Assembly (NCBI RefSeq): GCF_014199535.1
Contig: NZ_JACHNV010000010.1
Coordinates: 21,925 to 85,924 of the forward strand
Reading direction: 5' to 3'
DNA length: 64,000 nucleotides
Source of the DNA: Hymenobacter latericoloratus
GTDB lineage: Bacteria > Bacteroidota > Bacteroidia > Cytophagales > Hymenobacteraceae
A program made the translations under genes and the position numbers. Positions 51,107 to 60,128 of the stretch are shown here, in pieces. A model generated the notes under the pieces. The model saw only the letters and a program-made list of their open reading frames with translations, made no database searches and was not told where the DNA came from. The number at the start of each line of letters is the position of its first letter. Within the stretch, counting starts at the first letter, position 1.

Positions 51107-53770
51107 ATGGAGCTGAAACCCTACCAGCAGGAAGTCATTACGGACCTGGCCCGCTTCCTCGATTGCGTACAGGCCACCAAGAACCTGCCCGACGCTTTCC
51201 ACGACTTCTGGGCCACGCACCCGCGCACGCCCCTACAGCCCTTTCCCGGCGCGGCCGTGGAGCCCTACAAGAGCACCGTGCCCGGCGTGCCGCACGTGTG
51301 CGTGAAGGTGCCCACCGCCGGCGGCAAGACCTTTCTGGCGGCCAACGCGCTGCGCACCATCTTCGCCGCCTTTCCGCCCGACCGGCCCAAGGCCGTGGTG
51401 TGGCTGGTGCCCTCCGTCACCATTCTGGAGCAGACGCTGCGCAACCTGAAAGACCCCGGCCACCCCTACCGGCAGAAAATCAACACCCACTTCGCCGGCC
51501 GCGTGGAAGTGTACGACAAGGCCGCCCTGCTGCAAGGCAGCGGCTTTTCGGCCAGCTCCGTGCAGGAGCAGCTGAGCCTGGTGGTGCTCAGCTTCGACTC
51601 GCTGCGGGCCCGCAACAAGGAAGACCGCAAGGTGTACCAGGAAAACGGCAACCTGCAGTCCTTCGGCACCCTGCTGGGCGATGACGAGGATATTACCCTC
51701 ATGCGGGTGATTCAGGCCCTGAACCCGGTGGTGGTGGTCGACGAAAGCCACAACGCGGAAAGCGAGCTGAGCGTGGACATGCTCAAGAACCTGAGCCCCT
51801 CGTTCATCCTCGACCTGACGGCCACCCCGCGCAAAAACAGCAACATCATCAGCTTCGTGGATGCGCTGGCCCTGAAGAAGGAGCACATGGTGAAGCTGCC
51901 CGTCATCGTGTATAACCACAACGACCGGACGGAAGTCATCAACTCGGCCCTGCAGCTACAGCGCAACCTGGAGCTACAGGCCAAAAAGGAGCAGAAGGAA
52001 GGCGGCCGCTACATCCGGCCCATTGTGCTGTTTCAGGCCCAGCCCAAAACCGCCGACGACAACACCACCTTCGAGCTGCTCAAGCAGAAGCTCATCGACC
52101 GCAAGATTCCGGCCGAGCACATCCGCATCAAGACGGCGGGCCTGAACGAGCTGAAGAACGAGGATCTGTCGTCGCCGAAGTGCCCGGTGCGCTACATCAT
52201 CACCGTGAATGCCCTGAAAGAGGGCTGGGACGCACCCTTTGCCTACATCCTGGCTTCGCTGGCCGATAAGTCGTCGGCCGTGGATGTGGAGCAGATCCTG
52301 GGCCGCGTGCTGCGCCAGCCCTACGTGGCCCCGCACCAGGCACCCATGCTCAACATGAGCTACGTGCTGACGGCCTCCAGCAAGTTTCTGGAAACGCTGG
52401 ATAAGATTGTGGTGGGCCTGAACAAAGCCGGTTTCAGCGCCCGCGACTACAAAGTGGCCGACGCCACTACCCTCGCGCCCAAGCCCGACCCGCTGGCCAG
52501 CTTCGTGCAGGCCCCGCTAAACTTTGATGCCCCGGCCCCCACGCCGGCCACCGATGATCTGGCCGACATTGACTTCGGCCGCATTGCCCCGGTGGAACCC
52601 GTCACCGACGAAGCCGCGGCGGCCGTGTCGGTCACGCAGCCGCAGGCGGCCCCCACGGCCCCGGCGGCGGGCTCCGTGCAGGCCATTGCCCAGGCCGCCT
52701 TGGCCCAGCAGGCCGAGTTCGAGCAAACCGTGGCCGCCAGCACGGCCAGCGGCACCATGCCCCCTCCTAGCGCCCTCCAATCCCTCGTGAAAACTTATCC
52801 GATCAAAGAGATTTTCCGCGAGCAGGCCACGGCCCTGCGGCTGCCCCAGTTCTTCTGGAAAAAACCTGCCGCCACGCTCTTCGACGGCGACGCCGGCAGT
52901 ACCAGCGTGCTGCTGGAGAAAGATTACCTGCTCGAAGGCTTCCAGCTCGGAAAGGAGAACACCGACATCAAGTTCGACGGCGTGTCGTCGGAGCTCTACC
53001 GCGTGGACCTCGACGACACCAAGAAGGAAGCCACGCCCACCTTCACCCGCATCGACGGCGACGCGAAGGAGCGCATCATGACGTTCATCCTCGACCCGAC
53101 CCGTAAGGACAGTCGCGTCAAGAACTTCACCAGCCGCATCATGGGCCTGATCGGCAACCTCTACCCCATTGCCGATAAGGAAATTGAGCGTTACGTCCGC
53201 CGCATCCTCGAAGACTTCACCGACGAGCAGTTCACGGATTTCGCCAACCACGAGCACACCTACACCCAGAAGATCAAGGACAAAATCCGGCAGCTCTCGG
53301 AGGCGTACGCGCTGAAGCAGTTCCGCAACTTCCTCGACCAGGACAAAGTCTCGATGCAGCCGGCCTACGCACTGCCGGCCCAGATTACGCCCGGCGACAC
53401 GGGCAAGGACATTACCAAGTCCCTGTACGAGAAGGAGGGCAAGATCAATGGCTTTGAGGAGCGGGTCATCAACGAGCTGGCCAACCTGCCCAACATTGCC
53501 TTCTGGACGCGCAACCTGGAACGCAAAGGCTTTCGGATTAACGGTTTCCTTAACCACTACCCCGACTTCATCATCCAAACCAAGAGCGGCAAGACGCTGC
53601 TGGTGGAAACCAAGGGCGACCACCTCGATGCCGAGCAGAAAATCAAGCTGGGCGAGTACTGGGTACAGAAAGCAGGCAACGATTTCCGCTACTTCATGGT
53701 GTATGAGCGCCGCGTGGTGGACGGTGCCTACAAGCTGGATGACTTCCTGAACCTTGTGAAGGGTATCTGA
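51107..53770 (+). CDS. res: Type III restriction endonuclease subunit (Res)
   Basis: An 887-residue helicase-nuclease. Walker A is VPTAGGKTF (about 68), the DEAD-like box is VVVDESHNAES (about 210) and motif III is LDLTATPRK. Helicase motif VI is probably VEQILGRVLRQPY. The C-terminal nuclease site is YPDFIIQTKSGKTLLVETKG, a PD-(D/E)xK arrangement (about 820-842). An Ala/Pro linker (about 470-560) is unusually long. It cuts unmodified DNA after translocation together with Mod. Confidence 0.9.
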   Translation: MELKPYQQEVITDLARFLDCVQATKNLPDAFHDFWATHPRTPLQPFPGAAVEPYKSTVPGVPHVCVKVPTAGGKTFLAANALRTIFAAFPPDRPKAVVWLVPSVTILEQTLRNLKDPGHPYRQKINTHFAGRVEVYDKAALLQGSGFSASSVQEQLSLVVLSFDSLRARNKEDRKVYQENGNLQSFGTLLGDDEDITLMRVIQALNPVVVVDESHNAESELSVDMLKNLSPSFILDLTATPRKNSNIISFVDALALKKEHMVKLPVIVYNHNDRTEVINSALQLQRNLELQAKKEQKEGGRYIRPIVLFQAQPKTADDNTTFELLKQKLIDRKIPAEHIRIKTAGLNELKNEDLSSPKCPVRYIITVNALKEGWDAPFAYILASLADKSSAVDVEQILGRVLRQPYVAPHQAPMLNMSYVLTASSKFLETLDKIVVGLNKAGFSARDYKVADATTLAPKPDPLASFVQAPLNFDAPAPTPATDDLADIDFGRIAPVEPVTDEAAAAVSVTQPQAAPTAPAAGSVQAIAQAALAQQAEFEQTVAASTASGTMPPPSALQSLVKTYPIKEIFREQATALRLPQFFWKKPAATLFDGDAGSTSVLLEKDYLLEGFQLGKENTDIKFDGVSSELYRVDLDDTKKEATPTFTRIDGDAKERIMTFILDPTRKDSRVKNFTSRIMGLIGNLYPIADKEIERYVRRILEDFTDEQFTDFANHEHTYTQKIKDKIRQLSEAYALKQFRNFLDQDKVSMQPAYALPAQITPGDTGKDITKSLYEKEGKINGFEERVINELANLPNIAFWTRNLERKGFRINGFLNHYPDFIIQTKSGKTLLVETKGDHLDAEQKIKLGEYWVQKAGNDFRYFMVYERRVVDGAYKLDDFLNLVKGI

Positions 53771-53795
53771 TGTAGTTGCCTTCTACTCTAGTCCT

Positions 53796-54503
53796 ATGCA
53801 CGTTGAGCTGATTACTTCATTGCTAGCCCAACTGGAAGCCGGTAGTATCACCTGGGAACAGGCACTGACCCAGGTAACCGCCTTGTCCACCGCCTGGACC
53901 ACGGCGGAGTGGAAGCAGCAGCGTGAGGCCCTCATCGGGGATACCTGCGCCGTGTGTTCTTCCGCAGAGGGGCCGTTTGTGCTGCAGCACCTGGTGCACT
54001 GCGACACCTACAAGGAAATCTGCCAGCAAGTTAAGGCCGAGTTTCGGACCCGGCTGTGGCCGCACGTGGCGCTACGGGTAACCGATGAGGAGGTAGCGGC
54101 CCATCTGGGACTCGGTGAAAAGCGGCAGGCCTGCCCCACCTGCGGCTCACTTACCATCCGGGAACGGAAGACGATGTACCCGCCCTACATCTGCCAGAAG
54201 TGCGAAAAGTACCGCCACCCCACTCCGTGGTTTGAAACACCGGTTCAGGTACGCTACTACCAGAAACAGAAAACCACCGACCGGGCAGAAGCCCTGGCTA
54301 CGGCCCGGGAATACCTGACCAGCGTGGCCATGCTGGCCGAGCTGCGCCTGCATGACGATGCAATCCAGCACGAAGCGACACTCAGAAGTCTGCGCCAGAG
54401 CATTGCCTACCGCTCCCTGAAGCATACAGCCACTTACTGCAAGCGCTGCGCCTTCAAAGAAGATCTGCCCGTTATCAACCGTAAACGCTGGGACTGGGAG
54501 TAG
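53796..54503 (+). CDS. Zinc-finger-rich protein after the type III R-M system, unknown
   Basis: A 235-residue soluble protein with several CxxC knuckles: TCAVCSS (about 49), ACPTCGS, YICQKCEKY and YCKRCAF, suggesting two or three zinc sites. CAVCSSAEGPFVLQHLVH faintly resembles an HNH or zinc-ribbon start, but I cannot confirm a nuclease. It begins 25 bases after res and may be an accessory of that system. Confidence 0.6.
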   Translation: MHVELITSLLAQLEAGSITWEQALTQVTALSTAWTTAEWKQQREALIGDTCAVCSSAEGPFVLQHLVHCDTYKEICQQVKAEFRTRLWPHVALRVTDEEVAAHLGLGEKRQACPTCGSLTIRERKTMYPPYICQKCEKYRHPTPWFETPVQVRYYQKQKTTDRAEALATAREYLTSVAMLAELRLHDDAIQHEATLRSLRQSIAYRSLKHTATYCKRCAFKEDLPVINRKRWDWE

Positions 54504-54575
54504 CGCACAGCCCTGTACTCTGCAAACTGTTCCGCCACGAACGGAGCATGCTTGTCAACTAGGTAGCTGGCCCCT

Positions 54576-55652
54576 CTACAGCTTCGGCGCCCGGCGTTTA
54601 GGTGCTACCTGAATGGTCTGTTTGTGGGAATTTGCTTGCGTGAGTTGTTCGAGCTGCACCAACTGCTGCACGCTTTGGGCCAGGGCTATGGCCTGTTGCA
54701 TTAGCGGTGCTTCATGCCGCAGCACCGGGTGCTTAGACACTTCCAAAGCCGCTTGCTGAATACCGTGACTGTGCTGGCCAGCCGTAGTCGGCTCATGCAG
54801 CACCAGCGTCATTTGCTGCAATAGTTGGTTTCCCCTGGTAGTATCGCCCCGGTCAATATCCCGTAAGGCCTCGCCGATGACATAGGCGCTGTTCTGCATC
54901 ACCCGCTGTGCTTCCATGCGCTGCATGTCGGGCGTGGGGCCAGCTAAGGTTCGGGCCTGGCTAACATCGCGCAGCTGGATGGCCTGTGCGCCGGCGAGGG
55001 GCGTGGTGGCCGTGCGCAGCAGTAGCGCCAGCGGCTCCAGATTCTTATCCAGTTGGGCCAGCCCATAAGGTCGGATGATGGCCAGGTCGCGGGCGTTGTT
55101 GAGTTGCGCGGCCGCCGCCGGGCTCAGTTCGACCTGGTAACCTGCCTGCCGTCCCAGCAAGGTCATCACGCTCTGGATGGTGCGCCCGTTGCCTTCCCGA
55201 AAAGCGTGCGCGTGGTTGTATTGGTCGAAATAGTAAGCCGCCCGCCGGGCAAACTGCTCGGGTGCCAAGCCGCGTAGATAGTTCTCCAACTGCAGCTGGG
55301 CGCCGATGGCATCCAGGCGCTGGTCGAGTTGCTGGTAAGGGGCGTAACGCATTGTATCACCCCGGGCGTTGAGCACATAGGCCGGCTTCTGCCCCTGGAA
55401 CGGCCCGTCTGGTCCCTCGGCACGCGTCTGGCCCGCCCACTGATACACGTCCTGAAACAGCTCCCGATGGATACGTTTGAGGTGCGCGGCGTCGAACTGG
55501 CCCGGTAGGTCAACGGCACCTACCACGATGCGCAGCAGGGCGGGAATGGACAAGGCTCCTTCCGCTTCGCGCAACTGGTCCTGATTGGTTATTCCCAACC
55601 GGTTGTAGATGACCTGGTGGGTAGAGTCGTAAAATCCATCCTGAATAGCCAC
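54576..55652 (-). CDS. Fic-family AMP-transferase toxin
   Basis: A 358-residue Fic protein. The active motif is HAFREGNGRTIQ (about residue 146), close to the HPFxxGNGR consensus with Ala for Pro. Upstream, HRELFQDVYQWAGQTR is the usual Fic lead. The C-terminal 130 residues are helical. Fic enzymes usually transfer AMP to target hydroxyls. The gene starts at GTG 55652, downstream of the VbhA-like antitoxin gene but separated from it by a terminator, so relative expression may be limited. Confidence 0.87.
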   Translation of the reverse strand: MAIQDGFYDSTHQVIYNRLGITNQDQLREAEGALSIPALLRIVVGAVDLPGQFDAAHLKRIHRELFQDVYQWAGQTRAEGPDGPFQGQKPAYVLNARGDTMRYAPYQQLDQRLDAIGAQLQLENYLRGLAPEQFARRAAYYFDQYNHAHAFREGNGRTIQSVMTLLGRQAGYQVELSPAAAAQLNNARDLAIIRPYGLAQLDKNLEPLALLLRTATTPLAGAQAIQLRDVSQARTLAGPTPDMQRMEAQRVMQNSAYVIGEALRDIDRGDTTRGNQLLQQMTLVLHEPTTAGQHSHGIQQAALEVSKHPVLRHEAPLMQQAIALAQSVQQLVQLEQLTQANSHKQTIQVAPKRRAPKL

Positions 55653-55673
55653 GGCAAGAGGGTTGCGTGATAA

Positions 55674-55703
55674 AAAACCCGTCTGACCGATGGCCAGACG
55701 GGC
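55674..55703 (-). terminator. Intrinsic terminator between antitoxin and Fic toxin
   Basis: On the minus strand, CCCGTCTG pairs with CAGACGGG and is followed by six T. It sits between the antitoxin stop (55721) and the Fic start (55652), so most transcripts should end before the toxin. Confidence 0.8.
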
Positions 55704-55720
55704 TGTAAAGCGCGGGGGCG

Positions 55721-55996
55721 TTAGTCCAGCAGCGGCTGCTCCGGGCGCATGTCCGCAGGCGGCTGGGCGGCGGGTGCATCTTGCGGGCCTTCCGCCTGAC
55801 TGGCGTAAAAGCTTTTCAACTCATCGGTGACGCCCTGCAGCGTCAGCTCGCCGGCCACGTACCGGGCGTACATTGCCTCGGCGGCCGGGCCGGGTACGGC
55901 CCCCTGCGCAACACTCCAGGCGCGGGCTTTATCGATGAGTTCCTGCCGCTGAGCGGGGGTAGCCTCCCGCTCGGAAAAGGTGATGGGATGAGTCAT
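55721..55996 (-). CDS. VbhA-like Fic antitoxin
   Basis: A 91-residue small protein. Residues 15-60 (QELIDKARAWSVAQGAVPGP, AEAMYARYVAGELTLQGV) match the VbhA helix and its ARYVxGE signature. In VbhA the inhibitory motif (S/T)xxxE(G/N) blocks ATP in the Fic pocket. Here, aligned on P-x-P, the expected Glu is Gln (Q31-G32), so inhibition may be weaker or use another residue. The tail is Pro-rich. It is transcribed just before the Fic gene. Confidence 0.68.
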   Translation of the reverse strand: MTHPITFSEREATPAQRQELIDKARAWSVAQGAVPGPAAEAMYARYVAGELTLQGVTDELKSFYASQAEGPQDAPAAQPPADMRPEQPLLD

Positions 55997-56119
55997 CGGT
56001 TCAGTTTAATGGTTCAGTATGACAACATATTTACCTGCTAAAAGGCTCCTGTGATAGTCAGGAAGCGCTTTTTGACTTGAGTGATTGGCCACAAAAGGGA
56101 AAGAAACCAGCCGCTAGAT

Positions 56120-56476
56120 CTACTGCTGAGCGGTCAGAAACTGTAGCTGGTCGCGGAACGTGGCCAGGGCTTCGGCATCCGGCAGCAGGAAGCACGGTGT
56201 CTTGCTGGCCAGCGGATAGTGCAGCAGCTCGGTGGGTACCGCCAAGCAACCCAGCAGCCGTTGGAGCAGGCGCGGTTCCTGTCGTTTGAGCTTGCCGTTT
56301 TTCAGGTTGATGATGTTGGGGTACGTAAGCTGATGCGCCGCGCAAAAGGGCTTCAAGCCCCCGTTGCCCAGCATTTTCAGCCGCCCCTGCGCGTAGCAAA
56401 GCGCCTCAGCGTAGGTCACGGTCAGCTGTAAGTCGGGGAAGGGCAGCGGGGCTACTACCGGGCATTCAACTTCCAT
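56120..56476 (-). CDS. Small protein of unknown function (118 aa)
   Basis: I do not recognise it. It is 118 residues, soluble, and helical in the middle (YAEALCYAQGRLKMLG, RLLQRLLGCLAVP). The middle could be a degenerate helix-turn-helix (FCAAHQLTYPNIINLKNGKL). It lies between the Fic pair and other minus-strand small genes on the way to the replication origin. Confidence 0.5.
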   Translation of the reverse strand: MEVECPVVAPLPFPDLQLTVTYAEALCYAQGRLKMLGNGGLKPFCAAHQLTYPNIINLKNGKLKRQEPRLLQRLLGCLAVPTELLHYPLASKTPCFLLPDAEALATFRDQLQFLTAQQ

Positions 56477-56721
56477 GCGGGTTCAGGATTAGGTGGGTCA
56501 GGGTAGGCACTGCGGCAGCTCGTGCAGCACCCAAACCCGACCGACGGTCTACAATTTCTGGTGCCTTCGCGACCAGGTGGACACTGCGAAGCTATCAGCT
56601 GCGGGCAGGCCCAGGGCGAAAAAAGGACGAATGGTAAAAAGTTAGCCGCGAAATGCACCACGACTACGCGAACGGTTCCGCGGACACCCGCCGCAAGTGC
56701 CTCTATGGGCCAGGCCGCAAC

Positions 56722-57054
56722 CTAATGCTGCTGCTTGGGGCGCCCCAGCTGCGGCGCCGGCACGGCCACGGGGTGCTGCATTTGGTAGTAGGCCAGCTCA
56801 AATACCGTGGGCAGGTCGAGGCGGGCGAGCACGGCCAGGCGTTGCAGCTCCTCCAGGGTAGCGGTTTCGGGCTTCTGCATCCGCAGGGCCAGGGTGCGAG
56901 GCACCACTTTCCAGGCTTCGGCTACTTCTTTGCGGGTACCCAGCGAGTGAATCAGCTCGGCCAGTGAGCTACAGGCAACGGGGGCAACGGGCAGCTGCTC
57001 GCGCTCCAACGGCTGCACGTGCACGCTGGGCGGGGTTGACTTCGGAGTTTTCAT
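56722..57054 (-). CDS. Possible small DNA-binding protein (110 aa)
   Basis: The 110 residues include LAELIHSLGTRKEVAEAW, RTLALRMQKPETATLEELQR and LAVLARLDLPTVFELAYYQ, a helical pattern like a Cro/XRE-type HTH in which VVPRTLALRMQ would be the recognition helix. The Pro-rich ends are disordered. The match is by eye and tentative. It could regulate copy number or neighbouring genes. Confidence 0.5.
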   Translation of the reverse strand: MKTPKSTPPSVHVQPLEREQLPVAPVACSSLAELIHSLGTRKEVAEAWKVVPRTLALRMQKPETATLEELQRLAVLARLDLPTVFELAYYQMQHPVAVPAPQLGRPKQQH

Positions 57055-57148
57055 GCCGTAAAAAAAGGTTGCTAAATTGGCATTATTACGGCCCGGCGTA
57101 ATTCACGACCAATTCGGTAGCAGCATACCAGTTCTACGGCTGGTCCCG

Positions 57149-57451
57149 CTACAACAACAGCAAGGCGAATTGCCCACCCTGCTCCTCCCGGGTGCAGCGC
57201 AGAGCATCCTCGGCGATGGGGCGAACGGCCCGCACCAGCTTTTCGAGCACGGCAAAATCGTCCGGCGTATCAACCTTCAAGCCGAGCCGCGGGGCTACCT
57301 CGCAGGTCAGACCCTCGTAGTTCAGACTCTTGCCCAGCTGCTGCATCTGTGCGTCCACGTCGGTCACGGCGGCAATTACCCGGCTGCGGAACCTGTTCCA
57401 GTCCGGATGGCACATGGTGGGGGCTTCTGTGGCTTTCATTGGCTTGGCCAT
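57149..57451 (-). CDS. Small protein of unknown function (100 aa)
   Basis: No family is recognised. It is a 100-residue soluble protein, mostly helical (WNRFRSRVIAAVTDVDAQMQ, AVLEKLVRAVRPIAEDALR). Its ATG overlaps the stop of the preceding gene (TAATG at 57451), so the two are translationally coupled and probably act together. Confidence 0.5.
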   Translation of the reverse strand: MAKPMKATEAPTMCHPDWNRFRSRVIAAVTDVDAQMQQLGKSLNYEGLTCEVAPRLGLKVDTPDDFAVLEKLVRAVRPIAEDALRCTREEQGGQFALLLL

Positions 57452-57807
57452 TACAGGTGGGTATCATAGCCGGTCACCGACGTGAACAGGCCCGGCAGGT
57501 CCTCCCCATACACCAAGTCGAAGGTTTGCTTGCGAGTAATAACTGCCTCACAGTCGACCAACTGCTGGTGGTAGAACTCGACCGTGTAGGTATCGGTGGG
57601 CATCAGCGTAATCTTCAGCCGATTCACGCCGGCCTCATTGCGGCGCAGATTCATGCGCAGCCAGGGGTTGGGGTTGGTGGCCGTGCGACCGGCAGCCAGT
57701 AGTTGGTTGGCCCCGGTCATAGCCAGAAACCGACGTCCTCCTAACTGCAACAGGATGATGTAGCCTTCCTCAACGATTTCAGGGTTATTAGGAGCAGGTT
57801 TATCCAT
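57451..57807 (-). CDS. Small protein of unknown function (118 aa)
   Basis: No family is recognised. It is 118 residues with a beta-rich look (EEGYIILLQLGGRRFLAMTG, RLKITLMPTDTYTVEFYHQQ). It is the first gene of a two-gene unit with the 100-residue protein that overlaps its stop codon. It starts next to the AT-rich flank of the replication origin. Confidence 0.5.
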   Translation of the reverse strand: MDKPAPNNPEIVEEGYIILLQLGGRRFLAMTGANQLLAAGRTATNPNPWLRMNLRRNEAGVNRLKITLMPTDTYTVEFYHQQLVDCEAVITRKQTFDLVYGEDLPGLFTSVTGYDTHL

Positions 57808-57834
57808 GACTGACAGGTATTTATGAACGGATTG

Positions 57835-58480
57835 GGGTGTTATTAATAAACAGCAGCGCAGGCAATAAAGTTGCTTTTTTAGCTTATTTATAAGCGCTTT
57901 TACTGCATCTTAAAAGTAACAGTCTCCCGGATTTCCTTCCCCTCGTTATTCACTTATTAAAAGTGGTTTTTCCAGTGGCTCAGCTCTGATCTGTGATTTG
58001 GCCAGTGCTTGCTGGAGTGGCCATCGAAGGGAGTCACTCAGTACCGGGTGAATGGGCCTCGTGGGCACGGCTAGCGCCAGTGGAAGTAGCGGCCAGATAG
58101 TTCCGGGTTAGTGAAAAGGATAGAAATGGTAAGTTATCCAATAGCTCTCTCTGGTGGCTGCTGAGCAAGGCCAAAATCTTTTTAGCAGCTATCCGCTGGG
58201 TGAGTTGTAAAGGGTAACTCCCTAGCCTTGGACCGCTTATGACTAACGGTTTAGGAAATCGGGCCGGGGTGATATGGTCAGCCAAGGAAAGGATAGGTTT
58301 TGTAAGTCAACTCTGCAGGGACGGGCTGCGTAGGTCACCCTCCGAAAAGGTAAAAACAGCCTCTAAGCGCTGTAAATGCTTACCATTTCTATCCTTTAGC
58401 CATCAATCAATACCCGCTGACTTACCATTTCTATCCTTTCGGCCGCGTCGGTCACGTCCGCTCATCATTTCTATCCTTTC
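57835..58480. other. Origin-flanking region: AT-rich segment and scattered iterons
   Basis: No gene that I can support lies between 57808 and 59075. Bases 57835-57975 are AT-rich and could be the melting region. Five copies of the iteron core follow: direct GGATAG at 58118 and 58291, and inverted CTATCC at 58389, 58431 and 58471. Most copies carry the full AAAGGATAGxxxTGGTAAG form. With the tandem block at 58864-59010 they frame a replication origin. The stretch 58480-58860 shows nothing further. Confidence 0.6.
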
Positions 58481-58863
58481 GGGTGTAGGGTACTTCTGAT
58501 GATTTAGCAGTGGTGCGGGTAGCTGCCTATAAACTTGGCAAAGCTCCGCTCGACACAGCAGGTTTTTAGAGGTAAATTGAGCTTAAGAAAAAAGGGCGTC
58601 GTAATCTTGTAAGTCGCATTAACCTGCCTGGAAAGGCCAATAAGGTAAATAAAAGTATAAAAATTCTTGAAATAGTACAAAGCTTTTATGCTAGCTTATA
58701 CTCCACCCCTTTGTTGTCTTCTTGTCCCGTTCCAGCGTTTTGTACCCTTTAAAAGCCTTTCGTTCGGACGTCATCAACAAATTTGTGAGTTTTTTTATTT
58801 GTCAAGTATTTACTCTATTTGCAGGGCTCGTAAGTCACTGACTTTGCGAGTTTTATACCACTT

Positions 58864-59010
58864 AAAGGATAGGAATGGTAAGCGAAAGGATAGGGATGGT
58901 AAGTACAACGGATAGGTTTTGTAAGCGAAAGGATAGGAACGGTAAGCGAAAGGATAGGGATGGTAAGCCCAATGGATAGATTTTGTAAGCGAAAGGATAG
59001 AGCTTGAAGG
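58864..59010 (+). repeat. Tandem iterons of the plasmid replication origin
   Basis: Seven units, GAAAGGATAGGGATGGTAAG in typical form, have GGATAG cores at 58868, 58888, 58910, 58931, 58952, 58974 and 58995, spaced 20-22 bases (two helical turns). Units 3 and 6 instead carry GGATAG(G/A)TTTTGTAAG, so units 1-3 look duplicated as units 4-6. The last unit is degenerate. They lie just before the Rep gene and its promoter, as in iteron-controlled plasmids. Confidence 0.85.
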
Positions 59011-59039
59011 AAGGCTTACCTTAATGTCTGTAACTCTCT

Positions 59040-59047
59040 TATCTTTG
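59040..59047 (+). promoter_or_regulatory. Promoter -7 element of rep
   Basis: TATCTTTG is an exact consensus match 28 bases before the rep ATG. Its -33 region adjoins the last iteron, so Rep bound to iterons would repress its own gene. Confidence 0.6.
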
Positions 59048-59075
59048 ATCATACGCTCTACCTATTCCCACTAGC

Positions 59076-60017
59076 ATGAGTACCCCCGTAACCGCCAGCA
59101 CTCCCTCCACGGGGGTAGAAATCCGGCAGCACAACGCCATTACCACCGCGCGCTATGAGATGAGCGCCGTTGAGATGGATATTGTCTTCTCCTTGCTTTC
59201 GGTGCTGCGCAAGGAGGACAAGCCAGGTACCATCTACCGCATCCGGGTGAAGGAGCTGGAGCAAATGACGGGGCGCTCCTGGAACTACCAGCGCCTGTTG
59301 GAGGCCACCTCCAATCTGCGCAGCCGCGAGTACGTAATTGAGGATAACAAGCACGTGCTGCAGGTAGGTTTGCTGGCCTCGGCGCTGTACGTGAAGGGGG
59401 AAGGCATCATCGAGCTGGAAATCTCGGAGCGCATGCGGCGCTACCTGATTGACCTGAAAAACAACTTCACCTCCTACCGCCTGCAGTCGGTTTTCAGCTT
59501 GTCGAGCAAGTACGCCAAGCGCATCTACCAGATTGCCTCGCAGTGGAAGGACATCGGGGAAACGAAAACCTTCACGCTGGACGAGTTCAAAATCATGCTC
59601 TCGCTCAAGGACCCAAAGGGCCACGAGCCGGAGCAGTACGAGAAGATTTCGGCCCTGCAGAAGTACGTGCTCGACGTGGCCACCACCCAAATCAACGAGC
59701 ACACCGACTTGCGCATCAACTACGAGTTGATCAAGAAGGGCCGCTCCTTCCACAGCATCCGCTTCTTCGTCAACGGCCAGGTGCCCCAGCAGCTGCCGAT
59801 TCCCTTCGAGGACGGCGCTGAAGAAGAAAAGCAGCGCCGGGCCCTGCTGAACCTGGAGGAGCTGGAAATCCGGGACCCCAAGCTGGTGAGCCAGATTCTG
59901 GGGGATGCCAAGAAGCTAAATGCCCTTTTTTCCTTCTGCTACAAGCACAAAACCGGCAAAGTGAAGGCCGATAAGAACCCGGGCGGGCTGTTTCTCAAGA
60001 TGGTGGGCCTACGTTAA
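59076..60017 (+). CDS. Replication initiator protein (Rep_3/RepB family)
   Basis: A 313-residue iteron-binding initiator. It has two winged-helix domains: WH1 about 15-130 (TTARYEMSAVEMDIVFSLLS, GRSWNYQRLLEATSNLRSRE) and WH2 about 140-245 (SSKYAKRIYQIASQWKDI, TLDEFKIMLSLKDP). That order is the Rep_3 layout. It should bind the repeats just upstream to open the origin. It is full length and intact, so this replicon is probably functional. Confidence 0.9.
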   Translation: MSTPVTASTPSTGVEIRQHNAITTARYEMSAVEMDIVFSLLSVLRKEDKPGTIYRIRVKELEQMTGRSWNYQRLLEATSNLRSREYVIEDNKHVLQVGLLASALYVKGEGIIELEISERMRRYLIDLKNNFTSYRLQSVFSLSSKYAKRIYQIASQWKDIGETKTFTLDEFKIMLSLKDPKGHEPEQYEKISALQKYVLDVATTQINEHTDLRINYELIKKGRSFHSIRFFVNGQVPQQLPIPFEDGAEEEKQRRALLNLEELEIRDPKLVSQILGDAKKLNALFSFCYKHKTGKVKADKNPGGLFLKMVGLR

Positions 60018-60128
60018 GTAGCTTGGGCCACGCGCTGGCTCGTCGCAATGGCAACAAAAGGGAAAAAGCCATACCCCTGGCCCGGAGCGTCTGGTCAGTG
60101 CCGCCCGAGGGCGGCACTTAGCCCCAGC

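Noticed and set aside
58864..59010. CRISPR array or coding repeat
   Set aside because: Units adjoin without spacers at a 21-base period beside a Rep gene, so they are iterons.
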